Of a stretch of 43,931 nucleotides of DNA, positions 24,456 through 33,161 are shown one piece after another. The position numbers were made by a program, and so were the translations under genes. Origin of the DNA: Bradyrhizobium neotropicale (GTDB lineage: Bacteria; Pseudomonadota; Alphaproteobacteria; Rhizobiales; Xanthobacteraceae); contig NZ_LSEF01000119.1 in assembly GCF_001641695.1 (NCBI RefSeq), positions 1-43,931 of the forward strand, given 5' to 3'. Under the pieces are notes generated by a model. That model made no database searches. It was given only the letters and a program-made list of their open reading frames with translations, and was not told the origin of the DNA. The first letter of the stretch is position 1. Every line of letters starts with the position of its first letter.

Positions 24456-25262
24456 CTATTTCGCAAACGACTTCGACGGCGGCAGATGCAACGCCCACGC
24501 GTCGATCTTGTCGCTGGCGCGCGGATAGATTTCCGTCACGAGCGGATCGTGTCCGGGGATGAAGCGATCGGGATGACCGGCGAGACGCTCGATCGTCTCC
24601 CAGCCTGTCGCCATGTCGCCGACATTGTAGACGATCGGGAACGGGCTGCGCCGCTGCAAATTGGCGTAATAATGCGCCGCATCGGACGCCAGCACCACCG
24701 GCCCGCGCGCAGTCTCGACCTTGACGACCTGCAAGCCATCGGAATGACCGCCGACGCGGTGCACGGTGACGCCGGGCGCGACCCCGCCCTCGCCGGAGTA
24801 GAAGGTGACGCGCTCGCCATAGACATGGCGTACCATCAGCGTGACGTGCTCGACCGAGAACGGATGTCGCAGCAGGCCGTTGCACATGCAGCGCCCGGTC
24901 GCGTAAGCCATCTCGCGCTCCTGGAGATGGAAGCGTGCATTGGGGAAGCGGTCGAGATTGCCGGCGTGGTCGTAATGCAGATGCGTCACGATGATGTCGC
25001 GGATGCTTGACGCGGAAACGCCAAAGCGCTCCAGCGCATCGACCGGATTGAGCGTCAGCTTGCGGGCCCGCAAGCTCGCTTCCTCGGCATTGAAGCCGGT
25101 GTCGACCAGGATCTCGCGGCCGCCGCCGCGGATCAGCCAGACGAAATAGTCGAGGTCCTGTGCCGCGCTGTCATGCGGGTCCGGCAACAGGAAGTTCATG
25201 TGAGGGGTGCGCGGCGACATCGTCGCATAGCGCAGCGCGTAGATTTCGTAGGCGTTTCCCAT
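24456..25262 (-). CDS. N-acyl-homoserine-lactonase-like MBL-fold hydrolase
   Basis: A 268-residue metallo-beta-lactamase fold enzyme. The full zinc motif HLHYDH is at 94-99 (His94, His96, Asp98, His99). Further ligands are in GGHSDG, LASDAAHYY and the late PGHD. The layout and the N-terminal DYFVWLIRGGGREILVDTGF match the AttM/AiiA lactonase family, which opens lactone rings such as acyl-homoserine lactones or gamma-butyrolactone. The substrate is not certain. ATG 25262 (MGNAYEIYAL) is chosen from homology-like content, although its ribosome site is poor. A perfect CRP-type site lies 98 bases upstream. Confidence 0.87.
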   Translation of the reverse strand: MGNAYEIYALRYATMSPRTPHMNFLLPDPHDSAAQDLDYFVWLIRGGGREILVDTGFNAEEASLRARKLTLNPVDALERFGVSASSIRDIIVTHLHYDHAGNLDRFPNARFHLQEREMAYATGRCMCNGLLRHPFSVEHVTLMVRHVYGERVTFYSGEGGVAPGVTVHRVGGHSDGLQVVKVETARGPVVLASDAAHYYANLQRRSPFPIVYNVGDMATGWETIERLAGHPDRFIPGHDPLVTEIYPRASDKIDAWALHLPPSKSFAK

Positions 25263-25359
25263 GGTTTTGCTTTTTTCTGAGGTTGGTCTTTCGGGACGAT
25301 CCCGCACACCAAGCCATCGTCCGTCGCAAACGTCAAACGGCGCGCTCCCCGCGTATTAG

Positions 25360-25375
25360 TGTGAGACCAATCACA
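25360..25375. promoter_or_regulatory. CRP-type binding site
   Basis: TGTGA-N6-TCACA matches the CRP consensus half sites exactly, with AT-rich flanks. It is 98 bases upstream of the lactonase-like start. A Crp-family gene and a nucleotide cyclase gene are in the same window. Confidence 0.6.
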
Positions 25376-25533
25376 TTTTCGTCGCGGTGGCCGGCCTAAC
25401 ATGGATCGGCCCAAGAGGCCTGAACCTCGAATCGAACCCCCATCGAGAGAAGCCGTGACTGCCGACTTATTCCCCCTGCATCTGCTAGCGGCGTCGCGGT
25501 CAATTGTCGCGATAACGCCGAATCTCCAAGCGG

Positions 25534-25562
25534 TTGACGCCCCCTCCCCCCGGTTTGATAAT
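25534..25562 (+). promoter_or_regulatory. Sigma70-like promoter of the pseudo-caspase gene
   Basis: TTGACG (25534-25539), a 17-base spacer, then GATAAT (25557-25562). The predicted transcript would start near 25569 with a leader of about 65 bases. Confidence 0.65.
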
Positions 25563-25634
25563 GCAGATAGCGTAAGTTAAGGTCGCCGCGGCGCAAGCTG
25601 GGAACGGCGCCTTTTTGGCTGGACCGCGCTGATT

Positions 25635-27176
25635 ATGAAAATTCGCTTCCTTTTTCTTCTGCTCTTGCTTGTCTCGCTCCTTCCAACCGCGCCATCGCTC
25701 GCGGCCGGCGACCGTTTCGCGCTGGTCATCGGCAACGCCAAATATCCGGACGCGGACAGCCCGCTGAAGGAACCGATCAACGACGCGCGCGACGTCGCCG
25801 ACGAGCTCAAGCGGGACGGCTTTTCCGTCGAGATCGGCGAGAACCTGACCGGCGACGCCATGCGCCGCGCCTTCGACAAGCTCTACGGCAAGATCAAGCC
25901 GGGCTCGGTGGCGCTGGTGTTCTATAGCGGTTTTGGCATCCAGTCGGCTCGTCAGAGCTACATGATCCCGATCGATGCGCAGATCTGGACCGAGTCCGAT
26001 GTGCGCCGTGACGGCTTCAGCATCGAAACCATCCTCGGCGAGCTCAACACCCGCGGCGCCGGCGTCAAGATCGCGCTGATCGATGCGTCCAGGCGCAACC
26101 CGTTCGAGCGCCGGTTCCGCAGCTTCTCCGCAGGCCTTACGCCCGTCATCGCGCCGAACGGCACGCTGGTGATGTACTCGGCGGCGCTGGCCTCGGTGGT
26201 CTCTGACGCCGGTGGCGACCACAGCCTGTTCGTCCAGGAGTTGCTGAAGGAAATCCGCGTCCCCGACCTGATGGCCGAGGAGACGCTGAACCGCACCAAG
26301 ATGGGCGTCACCCGCGCCTCGCGCGGCGAGCAGGTGCCGTGGATATCGTCCTCGCTGGCCGAGGATTTTTCGTTCATTCCGGGCGCCGGCGGATCGCGTC
26401 CGACGGCGACGACACCGCCCCCTGCGCCTCCCGCTCCGCCGCCTGCCGTGGTTGCCAACAACCCGCCGCCTGCACCGCCCGCCGCACCGTCACCGCCTCC
26501 GGCACCGAAGCCGACTGAGGCAACCGCCGCGCCTGCCCCGGCACCGGCCCCATCGCCGAAGCCGCAGGTGGAAGCTGCCTTGCCTCCGCCGCCACCGCCG
26601 GTGAAGCCGGCTGATCCCGTCACCCCGCCGAGCGCCGACGCCGGCCCGAGCCAAAGCGGCCCAAGCCCGGCCGTGCTGGCTGACGATCCCACCATCAAGA
26701 GCCTGACGGCGAAGATCGCCGCCAATCCGGACGATGTGAACGCGCTGTACCGGCGCGGCCAGGTCTATGCCAGCAAGGGGGCCTACGACCTCGCCATCAA
26801 GGATTTCGACGGCACACTGCGGATCAATGCGAAGGACGTCGAGGCGCTGAACAACCGCTGCTGGACCCGCACCGTGATCGGCGATCTCCAGGGCGCGCTG
26901 AGGGATTGCAACGAGGCACTGCGGCTGCGGCCGAATTTCGTCGATGCGCTCGACAGCCGGGGCCTCGTCAACCTGAAATCGGGTGCAGTGAAGAACGCCA
27001 TCGCCGATTTCGACGCGGCGCTGAAGATCAACCCGCGCCTGACCTCCTCGCTCTACGGCCGGGGCCTCGCCAAGCAGCGTAACGGCTCGGCCCAGGAGGG
27101 AGCCCTCGACATTGCGAATGCCAAGGCGATGGACCCGAACATCGTTCAGGAGTTCGCAAGTTACGGAGTGCGTTGA
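25635..27176 (+). CDS. Exported caspase-fold protein, catalytic residues lost, with TPR repeats
   Basis: A 513-residue secreted or periplasmic protein. A signal peptide (1-24, SLAAGD) precedes a peptidase C14 (caspase p20-like) domain at about 26-245, opening with FALVIGNAKYPD. In active relatives the catalytic His lies in GHG and the Cys in DACR. Here the matching places read SGFG (Phe100) and DASR (Ser152), so both catalytic residues are replaced and proteolysis is not expected. A Pro/Ala-rich linker (about 250-345) leads to three or four TPR units (about 350-495: NALYRRGQVYASKGAYDLAIKDF, then ALNNRCW and ALDSRGL). It is probably a binding or scaffold protein. A good promoter lies upstream; an OmpA protein gene follows on the same strand. 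Confidence 0.9.
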   Translation: MKIRFLFLLLLLVSLLPTAPSLAAGDRFALVIGNAKYPDADSPLKEPINDARDVADELKRDGFSVEIGENLTGDAMRRAFDKLYGKIKPGSVALVFYSGFGIQSARQSYMIPIDAQIWTESDVRRDGFSIETILGELNTRGAGVKIALIDASRRNPFERRFRSFSAGLTPVIAPNGTLVMYSAALASVVSDAGGDHSLFVQELLKEIRVPDLMAEETLNRTKMGVTRASRGEQVPWISSSLAEDFSFIPGAGGSRPTATTPPPAPPAPPPAVVANNPPPAPPAAPSPPPAPKPTEATAAPAPAPAPSPKPQVEAALPPPPPPVKPADPVTPPSADAGPSQSGPSPAVLADDPTIKSLTAKIAANPDDVNALYRRGQVYASKGAYDLAIKDFDGTLRINAKDVEALNNRCWTRTVIGDLQGALRDCNEALRLRPNFVDALDSRGLVNLKSGAVKNAIADFDAALKINPRLTSSLYGRGLAKQRNGSAQEGALDIANAKAMDPNIVQEFASYGVR

Positions 27177-27192
27177 TATTTTTTTGAGTTGA

Positions 27193-27225
27193 GGCAGGGC
27201 GTGCCTCGAACCCTATCGCCCTGCC
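27193..27225. other. Perfect stem-loop after the pseudo-caspase gene
   Basis: GGCAGGGCG (27193-27201) and CGCCCTGCC (27217-27225) form a 9-bp stem with a 15-base loop. No T-run follows on the plus strand (the T-run precedes it), so it is not a classic terminator. It may stabilise the 3' end. Confidence 0.5.
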
Positions 27226-27319
27226 GGCGACTAATTTGACAATGCCGCATGCGGCCTTCCGGGGGCTTATTGCAGAAATTTTGGAACCGCGCGCGCCGGC
27301 TGCGCAGGAGGGACTGGCA

Positions 27320-27994
27320 ATGAGATTGGCTGCAAAGGGACTGACCGCGATCCTGTCCATCATTACCGTCAGTGCCGCCCTGTCGCTGGCGCCCTCGCCC
27401 GTGCGCGCGGGCGATGACGGCAACGGCAAGAACGTCAGCGAGGATGAGATCGTTCGCGCGCTGGCGCCGGCGGCGAAGAAGCCTCTCACCCGCGGCCTTT
27501 CGATCGGCCCGCAGACCGCCGATCCGGCACCGAGCGCGGCAGAGACCAAGCTGCTCCAGTCCGTCCGCGGCCGCTCCACACGTTCGCTCTCGGTCACCGA
27601 GCGCGAGGAGATCGCGTCAGTGGCCAAGGACAAGCCGAACATCGATCTCGAGATCACCTTCGACTACAACTCGGCCAATATCAGCGCCAAGTCGCTTCCC
27701 TCGGTCCAGGCGCTCGGCCGCGCACTGACCAGCCCGGACCTGAAGGGCTCGACCTTCGTCGTCGCCGGTCACACCGATGCCGCCGGCGGCGAGGCCTACA
27801 ACCAGGACCTGTCGGAGCGCCGCGCGGATTCGATCAAGCGCTATCTCGTCGACAAGTACAGCATCGCCGCGACCGATCTCGTCACCGTCGGCTACGGCAA
27901 GAGCAAGCTGAAGGACCCGAGCCAGCCGATGGCGGAGGTGAACCGCCGCGTGCAGGTCGTCAACATGGAAAACAAGACCACCGCATCGAAGTGA
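27320..27994 (+). CDS. OmpA-family peptidoglycan-binding outer-membrane/periplasmic protein
   Basis: A 224-residue exported protein. It has a signal peptide (about 1-30, PSPVRA then GDD), a flexible region of about 80 residues, then an OmpA-like domain (about 110-220). VVAGHTDAAGG and NQDLSERRADSIKRYLV carry the Asp and Arg that bind diaminopimelate in peptidoglycan. There is no beta-barrel, so it probably anchors an envelope complex to the wall. ATG 27320 follows GGAGGGACTGGC. It lies 143 bases after the pseudo-caspase gene on the same strand. Confidence 0.9.
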   Translation: MRLAAKGLTAILSIITVSAALSLAPSPVRAGDDGNGKNVSEDEIVRALAPAAKKPLTRGLSIGPQTADPAPSAAETKLLQSVRGRSTRSLSVTEREEIASVAKDKPNIDLEITFDYNSANISAKSLPSVQALGRALTSPDLKGSTFVVAGHTDAAGGEAYNQDLSERRADSIKRYLVDKYSIAATDLVTVGYGKSKLKDPSQPMAEVNRRVQVVNMENKTTASK

Positions 27995-28054
27995 CCACGA
28001 CGTAATTCTCGCAGTGATCATTTGTGATGTGGTGTAAAGTCTCGGCGCCCAAGC

Positions 28055-28078
28055 GCGTCCCGCAGCCTTGCGGGGCGC
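28055..28078 (+). terminator. Possible terminator after the OmpA gene
   Basis: A stem of GCGTCCCGCA and TGCGGGGCGC (one T-G pair) with a 4-base GCCT loop lies 60 bases after the OmpA stop. The following tract CGCTTCGTTTC is only weakly T-rich. Confidence 0.45.
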
Positions 28079-28151
28079 CGCTTCGTTTCAGGGAAACAAT
28101 CTCAGCAGGCCTCGTACGGACGGCCGTGAGACAGGCCAGGATGATCCGGCG

Positions 28152-29081
28152 ATGAAGGTCACCGAATATCTCAAGCCTGCCGGAACCGTGCTGTTCATCG
28201 TTGCGCTCGGCGTCGGCTATTATTTGTTCGAGCATCGGCGTCGTCCGGAAGCCAAGGAAACGCCGACCGAGGCGCTCGTCGTCGTGACGAAGTCGACCAA
28301 CGCCTGCTTCTCTGATCTGGTACGGGTGACCGGCTTCTTCGTGCCGCGGCGCGAGGCCGTGGTCGTGGCCGACCAGGAGGGATCCCGGGTCACCGACGTC
28401 TTCGTCACGGAAGGCGCCACCGTCACCGAGAACCAGGAGCTGGCCCGCCTGACGCCGCCACCACAGATTCCGGGCCAGCCGGCACGGCCCGGCGCGCAAG
28501 GTCCAATCTCGCTGAAGGCGCCTGCCGCCGGCCTCGTCACCGAAGTCCGCACCGTCGTCGGTGCACCGGCTTCCCCTCAGGCAGGCCCAATGTTCCGTAT
28601 CGCCGTCAACGGCGAGATCGAGCTCGACGCGCAGGTTCCGGCGGTGCACATGCCCAAGCTCAACCCGGGCGCCACCGTGCGGATCAGCCGCGACGACGCG
28701 CCCGACCTGATCGGGCGGGTTCGGCTGGTCTCGCCCGAGATCGACCGCGCCACCCAGCTCGGCCGTGTCCGCATCAGCGTCACCAACAATCCGTCGTTGA
28801 AGGTCGGCATGTTCGCCCGCGCCTCGATCGACGCCAAGCGAAGCTGCGGCGTTGCGGTTCCCAAGACCGCCATTGACCATCTCACCATCCAGGTGGTCAA
28901 AGGCAATACGGTCGAGACGCGCAGGGTGCGGGTCGGACTGACGTCCGACACCTCAACGGAAATCCTGGAAGGCCTCGACGTGGGCGAAATCGTCGTGGCC
29001 GACGCTGGCTCTTCGCTGCATGACGGAGACCAGATCAAGACTGTCTTCGCCGATGAAATCGATCGATCGCGAGTACGCTGA
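28152..29081 (+). CDS. RND efflux periplasmic adaptor lacking the helical hairpin
   Basis: A 309-residue membrane-fusion protein anchored by one N-terminal membrane segment (about 9-27). The two lipoyl half-motifs are VTDVFVTEGATVTENQELARL (about 80-100) and APAAGLVTEVRTVVGAP (about 125-141). They are joined by only about 22 residues, rich in Pro and Gly, where most RND adaptors carry a coiled-coil hairpin of 60 or more residues that meets the TolC-type channel. A beta-barrel domain (about 155-225) and membrane-proximal domain (about 230-300) follow. The stop overlaps the permease ATG by one base (TGATG), so the two are coupled. No outer-membrane channel gene is nearby. Confidence 0.9.
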   Translation: MKVTEYLKPAGTVLFIVALGVGYYLFEHRRRPEAKETPTEALVVVTKSTNACFSDLVRVTGFFVPRREAVVVADQEGSRVTDVFVTEGATVTENQELARLTPPPQIPGQPARPGAQGPISLKAPAAGLVTEVRTVVGAPASPQAGPMFRIAVNGEIELDAQVPAVHMPKLNPGATVRISRDDAPDLIGRVRLVSPEIDRATQLGRVRISVTNNPSLKVGMFARASIDAKRSCGVAVPKTAIDHLTIQVVKGNTVETRRVRVGLTSDTSTEILEGLDVGEIVVADAGSSLHDGDQIKTVFADEIDRSRVR

Positions 29082-32000
29082 TGGCTCTCAATATCTCGGC
29101 ATGGTCGATTCGCAATCCGCTGCCATCGGTCGTCTTTTCGATCATCCTCCTGATCCTCGGCTGGGTCTCTTTCACCAAGCTCGCGGTGACGCGACTGCCT
29201 TCGGCCGACATTCCCGTGATCTCGGTGGCTGTGTCGCAATTCGGTGCGGCGCCCGCCGAGCTCGAATCCCAGGTCACCAAGACGGTTGAAGACGCGGTCT
29301 CCGGCGTCGAAGGCGTGCGGCACATCACCTCGTCGATCACCGACGGCCTGTCGGTGACCACGATCCAGTTCGCGCTCGAGACCAACACCGATCGCGCGCT
29401 CAACGACGTCAAGGACGCCGTCACGCGCGTGCGTTCCAACCTGCCGCAGAACGTCACCGAGCCCTTGATCCAGCGCGTCGATGTGATCGGCCTGCCGATC
29501 GTCACCTACGCCGCGATCTCGCCCGGCAAGACGCCGGAACAACTGTCCTATTTCGTCGACGACGTGGTCAAGCGCGCGCTGCAGGGCGTGCGCGGCGTCG
29601 CCCAGGTCGAGCGCATCGGCGGTGTCGAGCGCGAGATCCTGGTCTCGCTCGATCCCGACCGCCTGCAGGCGATGGGGCTGACCGCCGTCAATGTCAGCCA
29701 GAGCCTGCGCGGCACCAATGTCGACGTCGCCGGCGGCCGCGCCGAGATCGGCAAGAACGACCAGGCGATCCGGACGCTTGCCGGCGCCAAGACCTTGAGC
29801 GACCTCGCCGGCACCATGATCCCGCTGTTCGGCGGCGGCGAGGTCCGGCTCGACGATCTCGGCACCGTCACCGACACCATTGCCGATCGCCGTACCTTCG
29901 CCCGCTTCAACGGCGAGCCGGTCGTGGCACTCGGCATCAAGCGCTCCAAGGGCGCCAGCGACGTCGTGGTCGCCGCCGCCGTGCAGAAGCGCATCGATGC
30001 GCTCAAGGCAGCCTATCCGGATGTCGACCTCAAGCTGATCGACACCTCGGTCGAATTCACCAAGGGCAATTACGAGGCGGCGATCTCGACCCTGTTCGAA
30101 GGCGCCATCCTCGCCGTCATCATCGTGCTGCTGTTCCTGCGCGACCTGCGCGCCACCATCATCGCCGCGATCTCGCTGCCGCTGTCGATCTTCCCCGCGT
30201 TCTGGGCGATGGACCTCCTCGGCTTCTCGCTCAACCTCGTCAGCTTCCTCGCCATCACGCTGTCGACGGGTATTCTGGTCGACGACGCCATCGTCGAGAT
30301 CGAGAACATCGTGCGGCACATGAACATGGGCAAGTCGCCCTATCGTGCCGCGCTCGAAGCCGCCGATGAAATCGGCCTCGCCGTCATCGCGATCTCGCTC
30401 ACCATCATCGCGATCTTCGCGCCGGCGAGCTTCATGTCGGGCATCGCCGGACAGTTCTTCAAGCAGTTCGGCATCACCGTCTCCGTGCAGGTGTTCTTCT
30501 CGCTGCTCGCGGCGCGCTTCGTGACGCCGATGCTGGCGGCTTACTTCCTCAAGCACCACAATCACGAAGAGCCGCCGCCGGGGCGCGTGCTGCGCACCTA
30601 CCACAAGATCGTGGCCTGGTCGGTGAAGCATCATTATATCACCGTGCTGATCGGCCTTGCGATCTTCGCCGCCTCGATCTGGAGTATCACGTTGCTGCCG
30701 CAGGGCTTCCTGCCCGCGCAGGACAGCGCGCGCTCGCTGCTCGCGATCGAGCTGCCGCCCGGCACCCAGCTCGCCTACACCGAGAAAGTCACCGAGGACA
30801 TCGTCGCGCGCCTGCGCCAGCGCCCCGAAGTGAAAAGCATCTTCGTCGACGGCGGCCGTGTTCCGCCGGGAACGCAGGAGGTGCGTCGCGCGGCTCTGAT
30901 CATCAATTACACGCCCAAGACCTCACGCGACATCACCCAGCGCGAGCTCGAATTCTCGATCAGCCAGGAACTGGAGAACATCCCCGACATCCGGTTCTGG
31001 TTCCTGGACGAGAACGGGCTGCGCGCGATCTCGCTGGTCGTGACCGGCGTCGACGCCAACATCGTCAACAACGTCGCGAGCGAGCTCGCGACGCAGATGA
31101 AGCGAATTCCAACCATCTCCAACGTGATCTCGGAGACCGCGCTGGAACGGCCCGAGCTGCGCATCGAGCCGCGCGCCGACCTCGCCGCGCGCCTCGGCGT
31201 CTCGACCGAAAGCCTGTCGCAGACCATCCGCGTCGCGACCATCGGCGATGTCGGTCCCGCGCTCGCCAAGTTCGACGTCGGCGACCGCCTGGTGCCGATC
31301 CGCGTGCAGCTCGAGGACGCCGCGCGTGCCAATCTCAAGACCCTCGAGCAGCTGCGCGTTCCGCTCGGTGAGCACGGGGAGAAGGGGGGCGTGCCGCTCT
31401 CGGTCATCGCCGACGTCAAGCTCGACCAGGGTCCGACCAGCATCAACCGCTACGACCGCGAGCGGCAGGCAACCGTCGCCGCCGACCTCGTCGGCTCCGC
31501 GGCGCTCGGCGACGCCACCAAGAAGATCTACGACCTGCCGGTGATGAAGAGTTTGCCGAAGGGCGTGAGGGTCTCGCCCTCCGGCGACGCCGAAAGCCTC
31601 AACGAACTGTCGGACGGCTTCGCCACCGCGATCACGGCGGGGCTGATGATGGTCTATGCGGTGCTGGTGCTGCTGTTCGGCACCTTCCTGCAGCCGATCA
31701 CCATCCTGTTCTCGCTGCCGCTCTCGATCGGCGGCGCCATCGCCGCGCTGCTCGTCACCGGCAAGCAGCTCACCACACCGGTTTGGATCGGCATCCTGAT
31801 GCTGATGGGTATCGTGACCAAGAATGCGATCATGCTGGTGGAGTTCGCGATCGAGGCGATCCGTGCCGGCAAGACGCGCGAAGACGCCATGATCGACGCG
31901 GGCATGAAGCGCGCCCGCCCGATCGTGATGACCACGATCGCGATGGTCGCCGGCATGATGCCGAGCGCGCTCGCGGTCGGCGCCGGCGGTGAGTTCCGCT

Positions 32001-32230
32001 CACCAATGGCGCTCGCGGTGATCGGCGGCCTTCTGTTCTCGACCGTCCTGTCGCTGGTGTTCGTGCCCGCGATGTTCATGGTGATGGATGACCTCGGCGC
32101 GCTGTTCTGGCGCTTCGGCAAACGGCTGATTGTGCACAGCGAGGATGCCGAAACCGCCGACCACCATGGAGCCGCGCCCGCCGAAGCGACACCGGCACCA
32201 AGGAAGATGGTTCATCCTGCGGCGGAGTGA
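29081..32230 (+). CDS. RND-family efflux permease
   Basis: An inner-membrane proton-driven pump of the AcrB/MexB (HAE1) family, 1049 residues with twelve membrane segments in two halves and two large periplasmic loops. The proton-relay Asp pair lies at 401-402 in STGILVDDAIVEIENIV of the fourth segment, with the matching helix of the second half near GIVTKNAIMLVEFAIE. The C-terminus is charged, cytosolic and rich in His/Ala/Pro. It overlaps the adaptor gene stop by one base. The substrate is unknown. The long minus-strand open frame over this gene is a codon-bias shadow. Confidence 0.95.
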   Translation: MALNISAWSIRNPLPSVVFSIILLILGWVSFTKLAVTRLPSADIPVISVAVSQFGAAPAELESQVTKTVEDAVSGVEGVRHITSSITDGLSVTTIQFALETNTDRALNDVKDAVTRVRSNLPQNVTEPLIQRVDVIGLPIVTYAAISPGKTPEQLSYFVDDVVKRALQGVRGVAQVERIGGVEREILVSLDPDRLQAMGLTAVNVSQSLRGTNVDVAGGRAEIGKNDQAIRTLAGAKTLSDLAGTMIPLFGGGEVRLDDLGTVTDTIADRRTFARFNGEPVVALGIKRSKGASDVVVAAAVQKRIDALKAAYPDVDLKLIDTSVEFTKGNYEAAISTLFEGAILAVIIVLLFLRDLRATIIAAISLPLSIFPAFWAMDLLGFSLNLVSFLAITLSTGILVDDAIVEIENIVRHMNMGKSPYRAALEAADEIGLAVIAISLTIIAIFAPASFMSGIAGQFFKQFGITVSVQVFFSLLAARFVTPMLAAYFLKHHNHEEPPPGRVLRTYHKIVAWSVKHHYITVLIGLAIFAASIWSITLLPQGFLPAQDSARSLLAIELPPGTQLAYTEKVTEDIVARLRQRPEVKSIFVDGGRVPPGTQEVRRAALIINYTPKTSRDITQRELEFSISQELENIPDIRFWFLDENGLRAISLVVTGVDANIVNNVASELATQMKRIPTISNVISETALERPELRIEPRADLAARLGVSTESLSQTIRVATIGDVGPALAKFDVGDRLVPIRVQLEDAARANLKTLEQLRVPLGEHGEKGGVPLSVIADVKLDQGPTSINRYDRERQATVAADLVGSAALGDATKKIYDLPVMKSLPKGVRVSPSGDAESLNELSDGFATAITAGLMMVYAVLVLLFGTFLQPITILFSLPLSIGGAIAALLVTGKQLTTPVWIGILMLMGIVTKNAIMLVEFAIEAIRAGKTREDAMIDAGMKRARPIVMTTIAMVAGMMPSALAVGAGGEFRSPMALAVIGGLLFSTVLSLVFVPAMFMVMDDLGALFWRFGKRLIVHSEDAETADHHGAAPAEATPAPRKMVHPAAE

Positions 32231-32232
32231 AC

Positions 32233-32250
32233 TGCAGCTCTACCGCTGCA
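32233..32250. terminator. Short stem-loop between convergent permease and Crp-family genes
   Basis: TGCAGC and GCTGCA with a 6-base loop lie in the 24-base gap between the two stop codons. There is no T-run on either side, so this is a weak terminator candidate. Confidence 0.3.
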
Positions 32251-32254
32251 TCCC

Positions 32255-32929
32255 CTACTCGTTCCGCGCGATCGACGTCAGCCTTGTCATGTTCTTCAGG
32301 AGGATGCGGCCACGCTGGAGATCCAGGATCGCGTCCTTGCGCCAGGCCTGAAGCTGGCGATTGACGCTTTCGCGGGCGGCGCCGACGAAGACGCCGAGCT
32401 GTTCCTGCGAGATGTGCACCTCGGAGCCGAAGTCGGCAGCGAGCGCGCAAAGCCGCCGCGCGAGCCGCACCGGCAGCGGCTGCAGCATGGATTCCTCCAT
32501 GCGCTCGCTCTGCCAGCGTATCCGCTGGCAGAGCAGCGCGATGATCTTGATCGCGACCTTCGGCTCGCGCTCGAGGAAGGCGAGAAAATCCTCGCGGCGC
32601 AGCACGAACAACTCGCTGGCTTCGCCGGCGGTCGCGTCCGCCGTGCGGCTCTGGCCGTCCAGCACCGCGACCTCGCCAAACAGATCGCCCGGGCCCATGA
32701 AATTGAGCGTCAGCCGGCTGCCGTCGGAGGCGCCGGTCTCGATGCGGATCTGGCCGCGACGAACGCCGAACAGTGCATCCCCGGCATCGCCCTTCTGGAA
32801 CAGCACCTCGCCGTTCGCCAGATGCTGGGTGTGGCAGAGGTTGGACAGCCGCTGCAATTCGTCCGCGCCGAGATCCGCGAACATCGGGTTCATCTTCAGA
32901 ATGACCGCAAATTCGGCCTGCTTGCTCAT
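32255..32929 (-). CDS. Crp/Fnr-family transcriptional regulator
   Basis: A 224-residue regulator. The cyclic-nucleotide-binding fold (about 12-125) contains GDLFGEVAVLDGQSRTADA, with the Glu and Arg of the phosphate-binding cassette kept, so cyclic nucleotide binding is possible. The Crp-type winged helix follows (about 150-220: ISQEQLGVFVGAARESVNRQLQAW). No N-terminal Fe-S cysteines are seen, which argues against a classic Fnr. ATG 32929 follows AAGGGA; the 33 residues upstream in the open frame are not typical. A CRP-like site lies 92 bases upstream (33021-33036), suggesting autoregulation. It is divergent from the AsmA gene. Confidence 0.92.
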   Translation of the reverse strand: MSKQAEFAVILKMNPMFADLGADELQRLSNLCHTQHLANGEVLFQKGDAGDALFGVRRGQIRIETGASDGSRLTLNFMGPGDLFGEVAVLDGQSRTADATAGEASELFVLRREDFLAFLEREPKVAIKIIALLCQRIRWQSERMEESMLQPLPVRLARRLCALAADFGSEVHISQEQLGVFVGAARESVNRQLQAWRKDAILDLQRGRILLKNMTRLTSIARNE

Positions 32930-33020
32930 CTCAAATCCCTTATCAATTCCCCTGGTAAATCCGTCGGCAAATCCCTTGGAACCATCAAAATCAGAATCGC
33001 GTAAAGTCGTGCCAGAGAAG

Positions 33021-33036
33021 TGTGTCATAAGTCACA
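33021..33036. promoter_or_regulatory. CRP-like site between the Crp-family and AsmA genes
   Basis: TGTGT-N6-TCACA differs from the CRP consensus at one base. It lies 92 bases upstream of the Crp-family start and 126 bases upstream of the AsmA start, so it could serve either or both. Confidence 0.5.
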
Positions 33037-33161
33037 TAACTTTGCAGCACCCCCAGACTATTTTTGACCGCTTGGAGCAACTTCCCGTCCCGGGATAAAC
33101 TCGCGCAAGGGACGGGTGACGGCCGGGATCGACGCCGCTTGTCCGTCGTTGGAAAGTCGAC

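Larger units (their letters stand above)
25263..25634. other. Intergenic region between lactonase-like and pseudo-caspase genes
   Basis: These 372 bases separate divergent genes. They hold a CRP-type site (25360-25375) on the lactonase side and a sigma70-like promoter (25534-25562) for the caspase-fold gene. No coding potential is seen. Confidence 0.6.

Noticed and set aside
27193..27225. A terminator after the pseudo-caspase gene
   Set aside because: The stem is perfect but has no T-run downstream on either strand, so it is listed only as a stem-loop.
28577..30634. A 685-codon minus-strand open frame over the RND adaptor and permease
   Set aside because: It is antisense to clear RND genes, has no ribosome site, and its Asp/Arg/Gly/His-rich composition is a codon-bias shadow.
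32255..32929. An oxygen-sensing Fnr/FixK call for the Crp-family protein
   Set aside because: No N-terminal Fe-S cysteine cluster is present, and nearby sites resemble CRP sites rather than TTGAT-N4-ATCAA boxes.
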